In this document: piece by piece, positions 7,855 to 16,636 of the stretch
How positions within the stretch are numbered: position 1 is the first letter of the stretch
How the letters are laid out: every line of letters begins with the position of its first letter
Assembly (NCBI GenBank): GCA_021794655.1
Contig: JAJYQJ010000131.1
Coordinates: 1 to 41,033 of the forward strand
DNA from: Actinomycetes bacterium
GTDB lineage: Bacteria; Actinomycetota; Acidimicrobiia; Acidimicrobiales; RAAP-2
Reading direction: 5' to 3'
Length of the DNA stretch: 41,033 nucleotides
Program-made: the position numbers and the translations under genes
The notes under the pieces: model-generated
What the model saw: the letters and a program-made list of their open reading frames with translations, nothing else
Databases searched by the model: none
What the model was told of the DNA's origin: nothing

Positions 7855-10349
7855 GTAACGTCGAGGAAGAGGTGCCTGGACCGTCTCACGACTCGCGGTC
7901 TTGGCGCGCGCCGGGGCCGTCACCGGCGTTTTCAGCCGCGGAGTTTCCCGAGACCTTGCGCTACCGGCTCAAGAATAAGATTCTCGGTCCCCCGCTCGTG
8001 ACCGAACAGCTGAGCAACGAGCGTTTGGGTAGGCCGAGCGCTCTCGGAGTCCTCGCTCCAGACTGCATCTCGTCGTCCGCGTACGGCACCGAGGAGATGC
8101 TCACCCAGCTCGTCCCTTACGTCGGACTCGCCGCGTTTACTCTCGTCGTCCCCGTGACGCTGGCAATTCTCGGCGTCCTGTTTTTTGTCACGCTCTCCTA
8201 CCTTGAAGTGATCCAGCTCTACACGAAGGCCGGCGGCTCATATGTCGTCGCCCGCGACAACTTCGGACCCAAGATCGCGCAGATCGCGGCCGTCGCACTC
8301 TTGATCGACTACACGGTGACGGTCGCCGTTCAGACCGCCGCTGGCACCGCCGCTCTCACCAGTGCGTTTCCGTCGTTGGTGCGCTGGACCGTCGCGATAA
8401 CCGTAGGGGTGGTGATCTTGTTGCTCATCGGAAACCTGCGCGGGATCAAAGAGGCGGGCCGCTGGTTCGCGTTCCCGACCTACTTCTTCATCATCAGCCT
8501 TGCGGCCGTGATCGTAACTGGCTACATCGAGGCCGCGTTGGGAGATCTGCATCCAATCCCGCTGCCTCCCGCTCGTCTCCTCTTCGAGGGAAAGATCGGC
8601 ACACCCGGAGGTGGGCTCCTTATGGGACTTGCTTTTATCTCGCTCCTTCGATCGTTTGCGAACGGTGGATCATCTCTTACCGGGCTCGAGGCAATATCCA
8701 ACGGAGTGAGCAGTTTCAAGAGACCAGAAGCACGCCACGCTCGTCAGACGCTCGTCTTGATGAGCTCTGTGCTCGCGTTCTTAGTACTCGGCGTAACCCT
8801 CCTCGCCCGCTGGACTCACGCAGTCCCCTACGCTGCTGGAACCCCGACTGTCGTCGCGCAAGAGGTCCGGGCCGTCCTCGGTCACGGCTTCATAGGGAAC
8901 ATGCTTCGCTACGTTGTCCTTTTCGCTACGGTCCTCGTCCTCTATACAGGTGGGAACACGAGCTTCAACGGCTTCCCGTTCCTCGCGAGTTTCGTCGCCG
9001 GTGACTCGTTCCTTCCACGGCAGCTCACAAAGAGAGGTCACCGCCTCGCGTTCTCCAACGGTATCCTCGTTCTCGCCGTCGTAGCTATAACGCTTATCCT
9101 CGTGTTCAACGCAAACGTCGACAGCCTCGTCGCACTCTACGCTATCGGTGTGTTCACGGGGTTCGCGATGGCAGGGTCCGGGATGGTCAAGCACCACTTG
9201 AACGCTCGTGGCTCCCACTGGAAACGCAGCGTCGTTGTCAACGGGTTCGCCGCGGTCTTGACCGCGAGCGTCGTCATGATCTTTGCGATCGCGAAGTTCA
9301 TGGAAGGCGCCTGGGTCGTCGTCGTGTTGGGTCCCATCATGTACTACGGGCTCTTGCGGATGAACCGAGAGTACGTCGCGGAAGCTGAACAGCTCGAGGT
9401 GGGAGCAGCCAAGGCCTGTGAAGCGCCGGTCTTGAGGCACCACGTAGTCGTCGTGTTAATAGATCGACTCGACATGGCCGCAGCACGGGCGATTCGTTAC
9501 GCGAGAACCTTGACCCCAGACGACCTGCGGGCCGTCCACTTCAACATCGACGACCAGGCGGCTACGTCGTTGGAGCACGAGTGGAGCCGTCTCGGGCTCT
9601 CACGACTCCCGCTAGACATAATCGAGTGCCCAGATCGTCGTCTTGCTCGGGCCGCTATCGAGTTGGTCGCCGACGCGGTGTCAGACGACGAGACAGAGTG
9701 CACCGTCTTGCTCCCGAGGAGAGGTTTTGCGTCCGGGTGGCGGCGGTTCCTCCACGACCGCACCGCGGACAAGATAGCGGCCGTCGTCAGCCAAGTTCCC
9801 CACGTGAGCGCGACGATCGTTCCCTACAACCTAAAAGGCAGTTGGGAAACGAGAGGACACCGCTACCGACGAACGCTCCAACGAGAGGCCGTGTCTCGCC
9901 CTCTTGACGCAGACGGTGCGTCGCGACCTCTCGACGCTCCCTTGGAAACTGCTGGTTCGGACACTCCTGGCCCGAATGCTCACGGCTCGAACACTCCCGG
10001 GACTCCCTCAGACACTTCTGTCTCGGGCAAACACCGTTCGCGAGACGACCTCGTCGCGGACGGCGTCGAGCCGATCGCGAACGTCGAGTGGCGACAGCGC
10101 GTCCGGGTTGTCGGACGGTTGAAATCGGTGCGCGTCCAACCGCGAACTGGAACGTCGAACCTGGAGTGCACCCTCGTCGACGACTCCGGGTCCTTGCTGA
10201 TCGTGTTCCAAGGTCGTCCAAAGATCCCCGGCATAGTGCCTGGCGCCAAGATTGCAGCCGAGGGACGAGTTGGATCGTGGAACACGAAACTCGCAATCTT
10301 GAATCCAGACTACGAGCTACTCGCTGGCCACGAGCGAGCCAGGAGTTAG
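7851..10349 (+). CDS. APC-superfamily permease fused to UspA-like region and C-terminal OB fold
   Basis: This 832-residue protein has three parts. Residues about 50-510 are an APC-superfamily transporter with roughly 12 membrane segments, including the early SSSAYGTEEML signature and ALLIDYTVTVAVQTAAGTAA. Residues about 525-660 form a cytoplasmic alpha/beta region (HHVVVVLIDRLDMAAARAIR and later ECTVLLPRR) like those following KUP/APC-type transporters. After a low-complexity linker rich in Pro, Ser, Thr and Asp, residues about 742-828 form an OB fold (RQRVRVVGRLKSVRV, DDSGSLLIVFQGRPKIPGI, AAEGRVG) resembling the stand-alone OB-fold protein encoded near this permease and ceoBC in mycobacteria. 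The substrate is unknown; the TrkA neighbours suggest a potassium or amino acid link. The start is GTG at 7851. Confidence 0.88.
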   Translation: MSNVEEEVPGPSHDSRSWRAPGPSPAFSAAEFPETLRYRLKNKILGPPLVTEQLSNERLGRPSALGVLAPDCISSSAYGTEEMLTQLVPYVGLAAFTLVVPVTLAILGVLFFVTLSYLEVIQLYTKAGGSYVVARDNFGPKIAQIAAVALLIDYTVTVAVQTAAGTAALTSAFPSLVRWTVAITVGVVILLLIGNLRGIKEAGRWFAFPTYFFIISLAAVIVTGYIEAALGDLHPIPLPPARLLFEGKIGTPGGGLLMGLAFISLLRSFANGGSSLTGLEAISNGVSSFKRPEARHARQTLVLMSSVLAFLVLGVTLLARWTHAVPYAAGTPTVVAQEVRAVLGHGFIGNMLRYVVLFATVLVLYTGGNTSFNGFPFLASFVAGDSFLPRQLTKRGHRLAFSNGILVLAVVAITLILVFNANVDSLVALYAIGVFTGFAMAGSGMVKHHLNARGSHWKRSVVVNGFAAVLTASVVMIFAIAKFMEGAWVVVVLGPIMYYGLLRMNREYVAEAEQLEVGAAKACEAPVLRHHVVVVLIDRLDMAAARAIRYARTLTPDDLRAVHFNIDDQAATSLEHEWSRLGLSRLPLDIIECPDRRLARAAIELVADAVSDDETECTVLLPRRGFASGWRRFLHDRTADKIAAVVSQVPHVSATIVPYNLKGSWETRGHRYRRTLQREAVSRPLDADGASRPLDAPLETAGSDTPGPNAHGSNTPGTPSDTSVSGKHRSRDDLVADGVEPIANVEWRQRVRVVGRLKSVRVQPRTGTSNLECTLVDDSGSLLIVFQGRPKIPGIVPGAKIAAEGRVGSWNTKLAILNPDYELLAGHERARS

Positions 10350-10659
10350 AGGCCGAGCAACGAGCACGTGGCGCGCCCGGTGCCACCGGTTGGCCTATCG
10401 GGCGAGTGGCGAATGAAAACCTCCGTTGGCGGGAGTGTCCGAGCTACTCTGGATCGGAAAAGACGATATCGCTGGTCGTAGGCGCTGTTTGGATCAGGGT
10501 GCGAGCGGGAATTGCCCCGTTTGCGACCTTTTTCGGTCGTCGCTAGGGACCGATTTATCGACCATCCTTGCCATATGGGCTCAGTAATGGCTATCGTCCC
10601 CCGAGCAAGGGTGGTCGCAGCCGTCGTCTGGCGCGCCTAGTGTTGGCCGACCCGAAGTA
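10350..10659. other. Intergenic region between the permease and the pyrophosphatase
   Basis: No reading frame here resembles a protein. A weak inverted repeat (cgcccg and cgggcg around 10375-10405) might end the permease transcript, but it has no T-tract. The promoter of the pyrophosphatase gene occupies the right end and is listed separately. Confidence 0.4.
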
Positions 10660-10688
10660 TTGACACCGTGACCGGCATCGGCTGGTAT
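10660..10688 (+). promoter_or_regulatory. Candidate sigma-70 promoter of hppA
   Basis: A perfect -35 hexamer ttgaca (10660-10665) is followed after 17 bases by tggtat (10683-10688), a weak -10. The start codon is 38 bases further downstream, and aaggga at 10710-10715 may serve as a somewhat distant ribosome binding site. Confidence 0.45.
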
Positions 10689-10726
10689 CTGTGTCCTTTA
10701 TGGAGCAGAAAGGGAATAGCGGATAA

Positions 10727-13060
10727 ATGAATCACTTCCTAGTTGCCGAGGGAGGCTACCAGGCTTTCGTCTTGCGCGGGGTGGACAAGATATGGCTGTT
10801 GGTACCCTTGATAGCCGGTGTAGTCGGGATCATCACCGGACTGCTCCTGGTACGCAACGTTCTCTCCGCCGACCAGGGAACTCCCAAGATGCGCGAGATT
10901 GCGAAGGCAGTTCAAGAGGGAGCGGAAGCGTTCTTGAAGCGGCAGTTCCGGACGATAGTTGTGATCGTCGTCCCGCTTGCGATACTGATCTTTTTCACCG
11001 CGACGACGGTGACAGGACCGCACGGGAAGACCGAGATGAGCTTCGCACAGGCCGGCATCTACAGGGTCATATGCTTCCTGTTTGGAGCGGCATTTTCCGG
11101 ACTGACCGGGTTTATCGGGATGAGCATTGCGGTGAGGGGAAACGTGAGGACGGCCGCGGCGGCAGCGAAGGGTGGCGGTATGGCGGGCGCGCTGCGTGTT
11201 GCGTTTCGGACCGGCGCGGTAACTGGAATGCTCTGCGTCGGTCTGGGACTGACGGGAGCGACCGCAATCGTTCTCATCTTCCAGAACTCGGCAACAGCTG
11301 TCCTGATCGGATTCGCGTTCGGGGCTTCGTTGTTGGCACTTTTCATGAGGGTAGGTGGAGGGATCTTCACGAAGGCCGCTGATGTCGGAGCGGACTTGGT
11401 CGGAAAGGTGGAAGCAGGTATCCCAGAAGACGATCCACGCAACGCGGCGACGATTGCTGACAACGTCGGCGACAACGTCGGCGACTGCGCGGGGATGGCG
11501 GCCGACCTCTTCGAGTCCTACGAGATAACGATCATCTCGTCGCTGATCTTGGGGTACTCGGCTTTCCGGGCGATCCATTTGAACCCGACCCCGGCGGTTC
11601 TTTACCCGTTGATCGTTCCGGCGCTGGGGATCATCTCGTCGATCGTCGGTGTCCTCGTGGTACGGGCGAGGGACAAGGATCGTCATGCGATGGCTCCGAT
11701 AAATCGTGGCTATTGGACGGCTTCTTTCATGACCGTCGTCGGAGCGTTCTTGGTAGCCCAGTTCTACGTCCACGATCTGAAGGTTTTTTACGCGGTCCTA
11801 ACCGGAGTCGTTCTTTCGCTAGCGTTCAGCCAGATCACGGAACACTTCACCTCGACCGAACGCGGTCCAGTGCACGAGATAGCCGAGTCAGCGCGAACGG
11901 GCCCAGCGACGACCGTGCTGTCTGGATTCGCAATCGGTCTCGAGTCGTCGGTATGGGCGATCATCGCGATCGCGATCGCGATCGCAGTCGCAGTAGGGCT
12001 CGGAGGGGGAAACATCGAACTGTCCCTCTACCTCGTAGCGTTGATCGGTATCGGACTACTGGCGACCGCAGGGATGGTCGTCTCCGAAGACAGTTTCGGT
12101 CCGGTGTCGGACAACGCTGCTGGAATAGCGGAGATGTCCGGGGAGTTCACGGGCGAGGCTGAACGGATCATGGTGAGCCTCGACGCAGTTGGGAACACGA
12201 CGAAGGCGATCACCAAGGGTGTCGCGATAGGTTCCGCCGTCATAGCAGCGGTCGCGCTCTTCGCTTCGTTCATCGAGACGATAGGCTCCCAGCTGCACCT
12301 CCCGAGCGTCGGCCTCTTCAAGAACCCCCTCACCCAGATCAACGTCTCGAATCCAACGACGTTCATAGGACTACTCATCGGTGGTTCGATCGCGTTCATC
12401 TTCTCGGCGCTCGCGATCCGGGCCGTCGGGCGTTCGGCAGGTACGGTCGTCCAAGAGGTGCGTAGGCAGTTCAGAGAGCATCCCGGGATTATGGACTACT
12501 CGGAGAAGCCCGAGTACGGTCGCGTCATATCGATCTGCACGGCGGCCGCGCAGCGTGAACTCGCGACTCCCGCGTTGCTCGCGATCCTCTCCCCGGTCAT
12601 CGTGGGTTTTGGAATCAACTACCTTGCTCTCGGGGGATTTCTCGCGGCCGCGATACTGACGGGCCAGCTGATGGCGAACACTCTTTCCAACTCTGGAGGA
12701 GCTTGGGACAATGCGAAGAAGTTCATCGAAGACGGCAACGAAGGCGGTAAGGGCTCCGAGGCGCACAAAGCGGCCGTCATCGGAGATACGGTAGGTGACC
12801 CGTTCAAGGACACCGCTGGGCCCGCGCTTAACCCGCTGATCAAGGTGATGAACCTGGTCTCACTTCTCATCTTGCCGGCGGTCATCACACTTCGTCATAA
12901 CCAAGCAGCGCGACTTTCGATAGCAGGTGTCGCTCTCGTCGTCCTCTTGATTGCGATCGCGTTCTCGAAGCGAAAGTCCGGTGGATTGGACGGTGGCGAG
13001 GCGAGCTCGGTTCTCGCGACTTCAGTTCCCGCCGGCTCGTCACCTGGAGGAGGATCCTGA
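10727..13060 (+). CDS. hppA: Membrane-bound proton-pumping pyrophosphatase, K+-independent type
   Basis: This integral membrane enzyme hydrolyses inorganic pyrophosphate and pumps protons out of the cytoplasm. The 777 residues predict about 16 membrane segments. The catalytic loop is intact: ADVGADLVGKVEAGIPEDDP and the adjacent NVGDNVGDCAGMAADLFESY, with the second acidic cluster DNAKKFIEDGN and GDTVGDPFKDTAGPALNPL near the C-terminus. The subtype can be read from GNTTKAITKG at residues 489-498: Lys where K+-dependent enzymes have Ala is the established mark of K+-independent H+-PPases. Such pumps recover energy from pyrophosphate made in biosynthesis and suit acidic or energy-poor habitats. 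The gene is monocistronic by spacing, with its own promoter, and precedes topA. Confidence 0.95.
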   Translation: MNHFLVAEGGYQAFVLRGVDKIWLLVPLIAGVVGIITGLLLVRNVLSADQGTPKMREIAKAVQEGAEAFLKRQFRTIVVIVVPLAILIFFTATTVTGPHGKTEMSFAQAGIYRVICFLFGAAFSGLTGFIGMSIAVRGNVRTAAAAAKGGGMAGALRVAFRTGAVTGMLCVGLGLTGATAIVLIFQNSATAVLIGFAFGASLLALFMRVGGGIFTKAADVGADLVGKVEAGIPEDDPRNAATIADNVGDNVGDCAGMAADLFESYEITIISSLILGYSAFRAIHLNPTPAVLYPLIVPALGIISSIVGVLVVRARDKDRHAMAPINRGYWTASFMTVVGAFLVAQFYVHDLKVFYAVLTGVVLSLAFSQITEHFTSTERGPVHEIAESARTGPATTVLSGFAIGLESSVWAIIAIAIAIAVAVGLGGGNIELSLYLVALIGIGLLATAGMVVSEDSFGPVSDNAAGIAEMSGEFTGEAERIMVSLDAVGNTTKAITKGVAIGSAVIAAVALFASFIETIGSQLHLPSVGLFKNPLTQINVSNPTTFIGLLIGGSIAFIFSALAIRAVGRSAGTVVQEVRRQFREHPGIMDYSEKPEYGRVISICTAAAQRELATPALLAILSPVIVGFGINYLALGGFLAAAILTGQLMANTLSNSGGAWDNAKKFIEDGNEGGKGSEAHKAAVIGDTVGDPFKDTAGPALNPLIKVMNLVSLLILPAVITLRHNQAARLSIAGVALVVLLIAIAFSKRKSGGLDGGEASSVLATSVPAGSSPGGGS

Positions 13061-13084
13061 GACCGGGGGACTCTCCTGGGTCTC
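13059..13084 (+). terminator. Possible hairpin terminator after hppA
   Basis: gagacc (13059-13064, overlapping the hppA stop) can pair with ggtctc (13079-13084) across a 14-base loop. There is no T-tract, so it could equally be a processing or attenuation hairpin. Confidence 0.25.
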
Positions 13085-13139
13085 TAACGCCATGTCTGAC
13101 TCGATCTCCAGTGGCCCGAATAAGAGCTAATGGGTGCTG

Positions 13140-15980
13140 ATGGGTAAGGCACTCGTAATCGTCGAGTCCCCCGCGAAAGCTCGCACGATCGGAAAACTCC
13201 TGGGGCCAGAGTTCATCGTCGAGTCCTCGATTGGCCACATCCGAGACCTTCCCCGGGCTGCCGACGAGGTTCCATCCGCCTACAAGACGGAGAGCTGGGC
13301 CCGTCTCGGTGTCGACACCGATAACGGGTTCAAGCCCCTCTACGTCGTTCCTTCCGAGAAGAAATCGGTCGTCAAGAATCTGAAACGCCTGTTGAAAGGT
13401 GTCGACGAACTCTACCTCGCGACCGACGAAGACCGCGAGGGAGAGTCGATCGCGTGGCACCTCTCAGAGGTGCTCTCCCCGACGGTTCCGGTCAAGAGGA
13501 TGGTGTTCCACGAGATAACTCCCAGCGCGATCAAAAGAGCCGTCGAAGAGTGGCGCGAACTCGACAGGCGTCTCGTGGACGCCCAAGAAGCTCGTCGTAT
13601 CCTGGACCGCCTCTTTGGTTACGAGGTCTCTCCCGTTCTGTGGAAAAAAGTCATGCCTCGGCTCTCGGCCGGACGAGTCCAAAGCGTCGCGACACGAATG
13701 GTCGTCGAACGAGAACGCGCTCGGATGGGCTTTCACTCCGCGACGTGGTGGGGAGTCGAGGCGAACTTTACAAAGTCTGGTGAGGGTTCTTCGGAGCCAA
13801 GAGGAGATCTGGGACGTAGCGCGGAGATATTCAAGGCGTCTCTCGTAGCGCTCGGTGGCACGCAGTTGGCGACCGGTAGGGACTTCACCGAGATGGGCGA
13901 GGTGAGGTCCCCCGATACGGTCCGGGTGCTAGACGAACGAGAAGCTCACCTCCTCGTGCGGGACTTAGAAGGCGCAACGTTCAAGGTGGTCTCGGTCGCC
14001 GAGAAGCCGTTCCGGCGAACGCCTTCACCGCCGTTCATGACGTCGACTCTCCAGCAAGAGGCGGGAAGGAAACTCCGCTTCAGCGCCCAAAGAGCGATGC
14101 AGGTCGCGCAACGCCTTTACGAACAGGGTTGGATCACATACATGAGGACCGACTCGACGACGCTCTCCGAAGAGGCGCTCGCGGCGGCACGCAAGCAGGT
14201 TGTAGACCTCTACGGGAAAGCGTACGTTCCCGAAAAAGCGCGCCGATACGAACGAAAGGTGAAGAACGCTCAAGAAGCCCACGAGGCGATCCGTCCCGCT
14301 GGAGATTCGTTCCGTACTCCAGAGATGGCCGCGTCGGAGCTGAGTGGAGACGAGCTCAAGCTCTACGATCTCGTGTGGAAGAGGACCGTCGCGTCTCAGA
14401 TGAACGACGCGACCGGGATGAGTGCCCAAGTACGCCTGGTTTCGACCGTTTATGGCGCCGGTGCTCAGTCTCTCGGAGGGAGCGCAGACGCTGGGGTAGA
14501 TGCGGAGTTCGCGGCGAGTGGCCGGGTCATCAGTTTCCCGGGATTTCTGAGGGCTTACGTAGAAGGTGAGGACGATCCCGAAGCTGAGCTCGCCGACAAG
14601 GAGGTGGTTCTTCCGTCACTGCGGGAAGGCGATCCCTTGAGCGGGAGTGACTTCGAGCCAGGTGCGCACTCGACTCAGCCTCCGGCTCGCTATACCGAGG
14701 CGTCGTTAGTGAAAGCTATGGAAGAGCTCGGGGTAGGGCGACCTTCTACCTACGCGAGCGTGATCTCCACAGTTCAAGACAGAGGGTACGTCTGGAAGAA
14801 GGGCTCCGCGCTCGTTCCGAGCTTTACAGCGTTCGCGGTCGTCGGTCTCTTGGAACGCTACTTCTCGCACCTCGTCGACTACGGGTTCACCGCCTCGATG
14901 GAAGACGACCTCGACGAGATCGCACGCGGTAGCGAAGAGGCACTCCCTTGGCTCACCCGGTTCTACTTCGGAGGCGAAAGGGGCACTCCAGCTGGTGGTA
15001 GCGACGGTGACTCCCAGGAGAGCCTGGGATTGAAGGCGTCCGTCGCGTCCCATCTGAGTGACATCGACGCACGGGAGATCAATTCAATCCCGGTTGGCAC
15101 CGGCAGCGACGGTGAGGCGATCGTAGTGAGGGTCGGACGTTACGGTCCGTACCTGCAGCACGGCGACGAGAAGGCGTCGATTCCCGACGACGTCACACCG
15201 GACGAGCTGACGACCGAGCGAGTTCTTGAGATGCTGGCCGCACCGAGCGGTGACAGAACGCTCGGCGTCGATCCCGACAGCGGGTTACCAGTGATCGTCC
15301 GCTCGGGGCGGTTTGGTCCCTACGTTCAACTCGGCGAGACGGGAGACCTAAACGACGCGAAGGGGAGGAACAGCAAAGATAAGCCGCGTACGTCTTCGCT
15401 CTTTTCCACGATGTCGATCGAGACAATCACACTCGAGCAAGCTCTCGACTTACTGCGCATTCCAAGGTTGATCGGGACGGACCCGGAGTCCGGCGAGGAG
15501 ATATTCGCGCACAACGGGAAGTTCGGGCCTTACTTGAAGCGTGGATCTGAGACAAGGAGCCTCTCTACAGAGGACCAGTTGCTCACCGTCACCCTGGAAG
15601 AAGCAGTGGAGGTCCTCTCCCAACCCAAGACCCGGCGTGGTCGGACTCCCGCCGGTCCGCTTCGCGAGCTCGGAGTCGACCCTGGAACGGGTCTCCCAAT
15701 CGTGATCAAGGACGGTAGATTCGGGCCTTACGTCACCGACGGGACGACTAACGCGTCGCTACGCCGGGGGGACGACGTCGACTCGGTCACTGCCGAACGA
15801 GCTAGTGAACTACTGGCCGAACGCAGAGCTGCCGGACCTTCGACGAGGCGGCGAACGGCCAAGGCCACCACGAAGAAGGCGGCGAAGAAGGCTACTAAAA
15901 AGGCGGCGAAGAAGAAACCGGCGGTCAAGAAGGCGGCGAAGAAGGCTGCCGGGGTGAAGGCGGAGGAGACGGGGAGTTGA
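13140..15980 (+). CDS. topA: DNA topoisomerase I (type IA)
   Basis: This enzyme relaxes negative supercoils by single-strand passage. The Toprim domain begins GKALVIVESPAKARTIGKLL and continues with the acidic triad in LYLATDEDREGESIAWHL. The active-site tyrosine lies in GWITYMRTDSTTLSEEAL, about residue 334 from the chosen ATG. The C-terminus has no Cys4 zinc fingers. It carries four glycine-aromatic repeats (GRYGPYLQHG, GRFGPYVQLG, GKFGPYLKRG, GRFGPYVTDG) and a Lys/Ala-rich tail of about 40 residues, the usual actinobacterial architecture, where the basic tail aids DNA binding. The ATG at 13140 is chosen over GTG at 13134 because MGKALVIVESPAK matches the family start. TGA is immediately followed by the tmk start. 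Confidence 0.96.
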   Translation: MGKALVIVESPAKARTIGKLLGPEFIVESSIGHIRDLPRAADEVPSAYKTESWARLGVDTDNGFKPLYVVPSEKKSVVKNLKRLLKGVDELYLATDEDREGESIAWHLSEVLSPTVPVKRMVFHEITPSAIKRAVEEWRELDRRLVDAQEARRILDRLFGYEVSPVLWKKVMPRLSAGRVQSVATRMVVERERARMGFHSATWWGVEANFTKSGEGSSEPRGDLGRSAEIFKASLVALGGTQLATGRDFTEMGEVRSPDTVRVLDEREAHLLVRDLEGATFKVVSVAEKPFRRTPSPPFMTSTLQQEAGRKLRFSAQRAMQVAQRLYEQGWITYMRTDSTTLSEEALAAARKQVVDLYGKAYVPEKARRYERKVKNAQEAHEAIRPAGDSFRTPEMAASELSGDELKLYDLVWKRTVASQMNDATGMSAQVRLVSTVYGAGAQSLGGSADAGVDAEFAASGRVISFPGFLRAYVEGEDDPEAELADKEVVLPSLREGDPLSGSDFEPGAHSTQPPARYTEASLVKAMEELGVGRPSTYASVISTVQDRGYVWKKGSALVPSFTAFAVVGLLERYFSHLVDYGFTASMEDDLDEIARGSEEALPWLTRFYFGGERGTPAGGSDGDSQESLGLKASVASHLSDIDAREINSIPVGTGSDGEAIVVRVGRYGPYLQHGDEKASIPDDVTPDELTTERVLEMLAAPSGDRTLGVDPDSGLPVIVRSGRFGPYVQLGETGDLNDAKGRNSKDKPRTSSLFSTMSIETITLEQALDLLRIPRLIGTDPESGEEIFAHNGKFGPYLKRGSETRSLSTEDQLLTVTLEEAVEVLSQPKTRRGRTPAGPLRELGVDPGTGLPIVIKDGRFGPYVTDGTTNASLRRGDDVDSVTAERASELLAERRAAGPSTRRRTAKATTKKAAKKATKKAAKKKPAVKKAAKKAAGVKAEETGS

Positions 15981-16634
15981 GTGGCTCCTCGATCTATCGT
16001 GGCTCCTGAGAGACGTGGACGCCTGATAGCCATCGAGGGGATCGATGGATGCGGAAAGTCTACGCAGACGGCGTTGCTCGCCGAGAGAATCGGAGCAGAG
16101 GCGACCTTCGAGCCCGGGGCGACCGAGCTCGGCGCTTCGCTTCGCGAGCTACTCCTTCAAAGAAGCGCTCGAATCTCCGCGCGGAGCGAGGCGTTGTTGA
16201 TGATCGCCGATCGGGCGCAGCATGTCGAGGAGGTGGTGCGCCCCGCTTTGGAGCGAGGAATGTGGGTCGTGACAGATCGATTCTCCGCATCGACGCTTGC
16301 ATACCAGGGTACTGGACGTGGGCTCCAACCCTCTGTCCTTAAAGAGTTGATCGACTGGGCGACCTCGGGACTCTGGCCCGATCTTGTAGTCTTGCTCGAC
16401 GTGCCAACATCACTCGCTCGTGAGAGATTGCGCGGGTCAAGAGCGGACCGCTTGGAGCTTCTAGGTGACGGATTCCAAGAGAGGGTCAGGAGGGGATTCT
16501 TGGCCCAGGCGATGAACCACCCGGAGTCTTGGGCCGTCGTCGACGCAGCTCGCCCGGCCGAGGTTGTAGCCTCCGAGGTGGCGACGATCGTCCAATCGAG
16601 GCTGGGTTCTCTCGACGCAGATCACAGGAGGTGA
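15981..16634 (+). CDS. tmk: Thymidylate kinase
   Basis: This enzyme phosphorylates dTMP to dTDP with ATP, the step committing thymidylate to DNA synthesis. The P-loop is EGIDGCGKSTQTALLAERI at about residues 19-37. The dTMP-binding arginine motif appears as FEPGATELGASLRELLL, where most family members have REPGGT, so Arg is replaced by Phe and the second Gly by Ala. The DR motif is VTDRFSASTLAYQG and the lid region is RLRGSRADRLE. Length (217 residues) is normal. The GTG start directly abuts the topA stop behind a purine-rich ggaggagacggggag, and the stop overlaps the holB region as GTGA, so topA-tmk-holB is one operon. Confidence 0.93.
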   Translation: MAPRSIVAPERRGRLIAIEGIDGCGKSTQTALLAERIGAEATFEPGATELGASLRELLLQRSARISARSEALLMIADRAQHVEEVVRPALERGMWVVTDRFSASTLAYQGTGRGLQPSVLKELIDWATSGLWPDLVVLLDVPTSLARERLRGSRADRLELLGDGFQERVRRGFLAQAMNHPESWAVVDAARPAEVVASEVATIVQSRLGSLDADHRR

Positions 16635-16636
16635 GT

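Noticed and set aside
16529-16636. Extension of HolB into tmk
   Set aside because: Arg-rich shadow of tmk. An aggagg followed by GTG at 16637 gives the expected HolB N-terminus.
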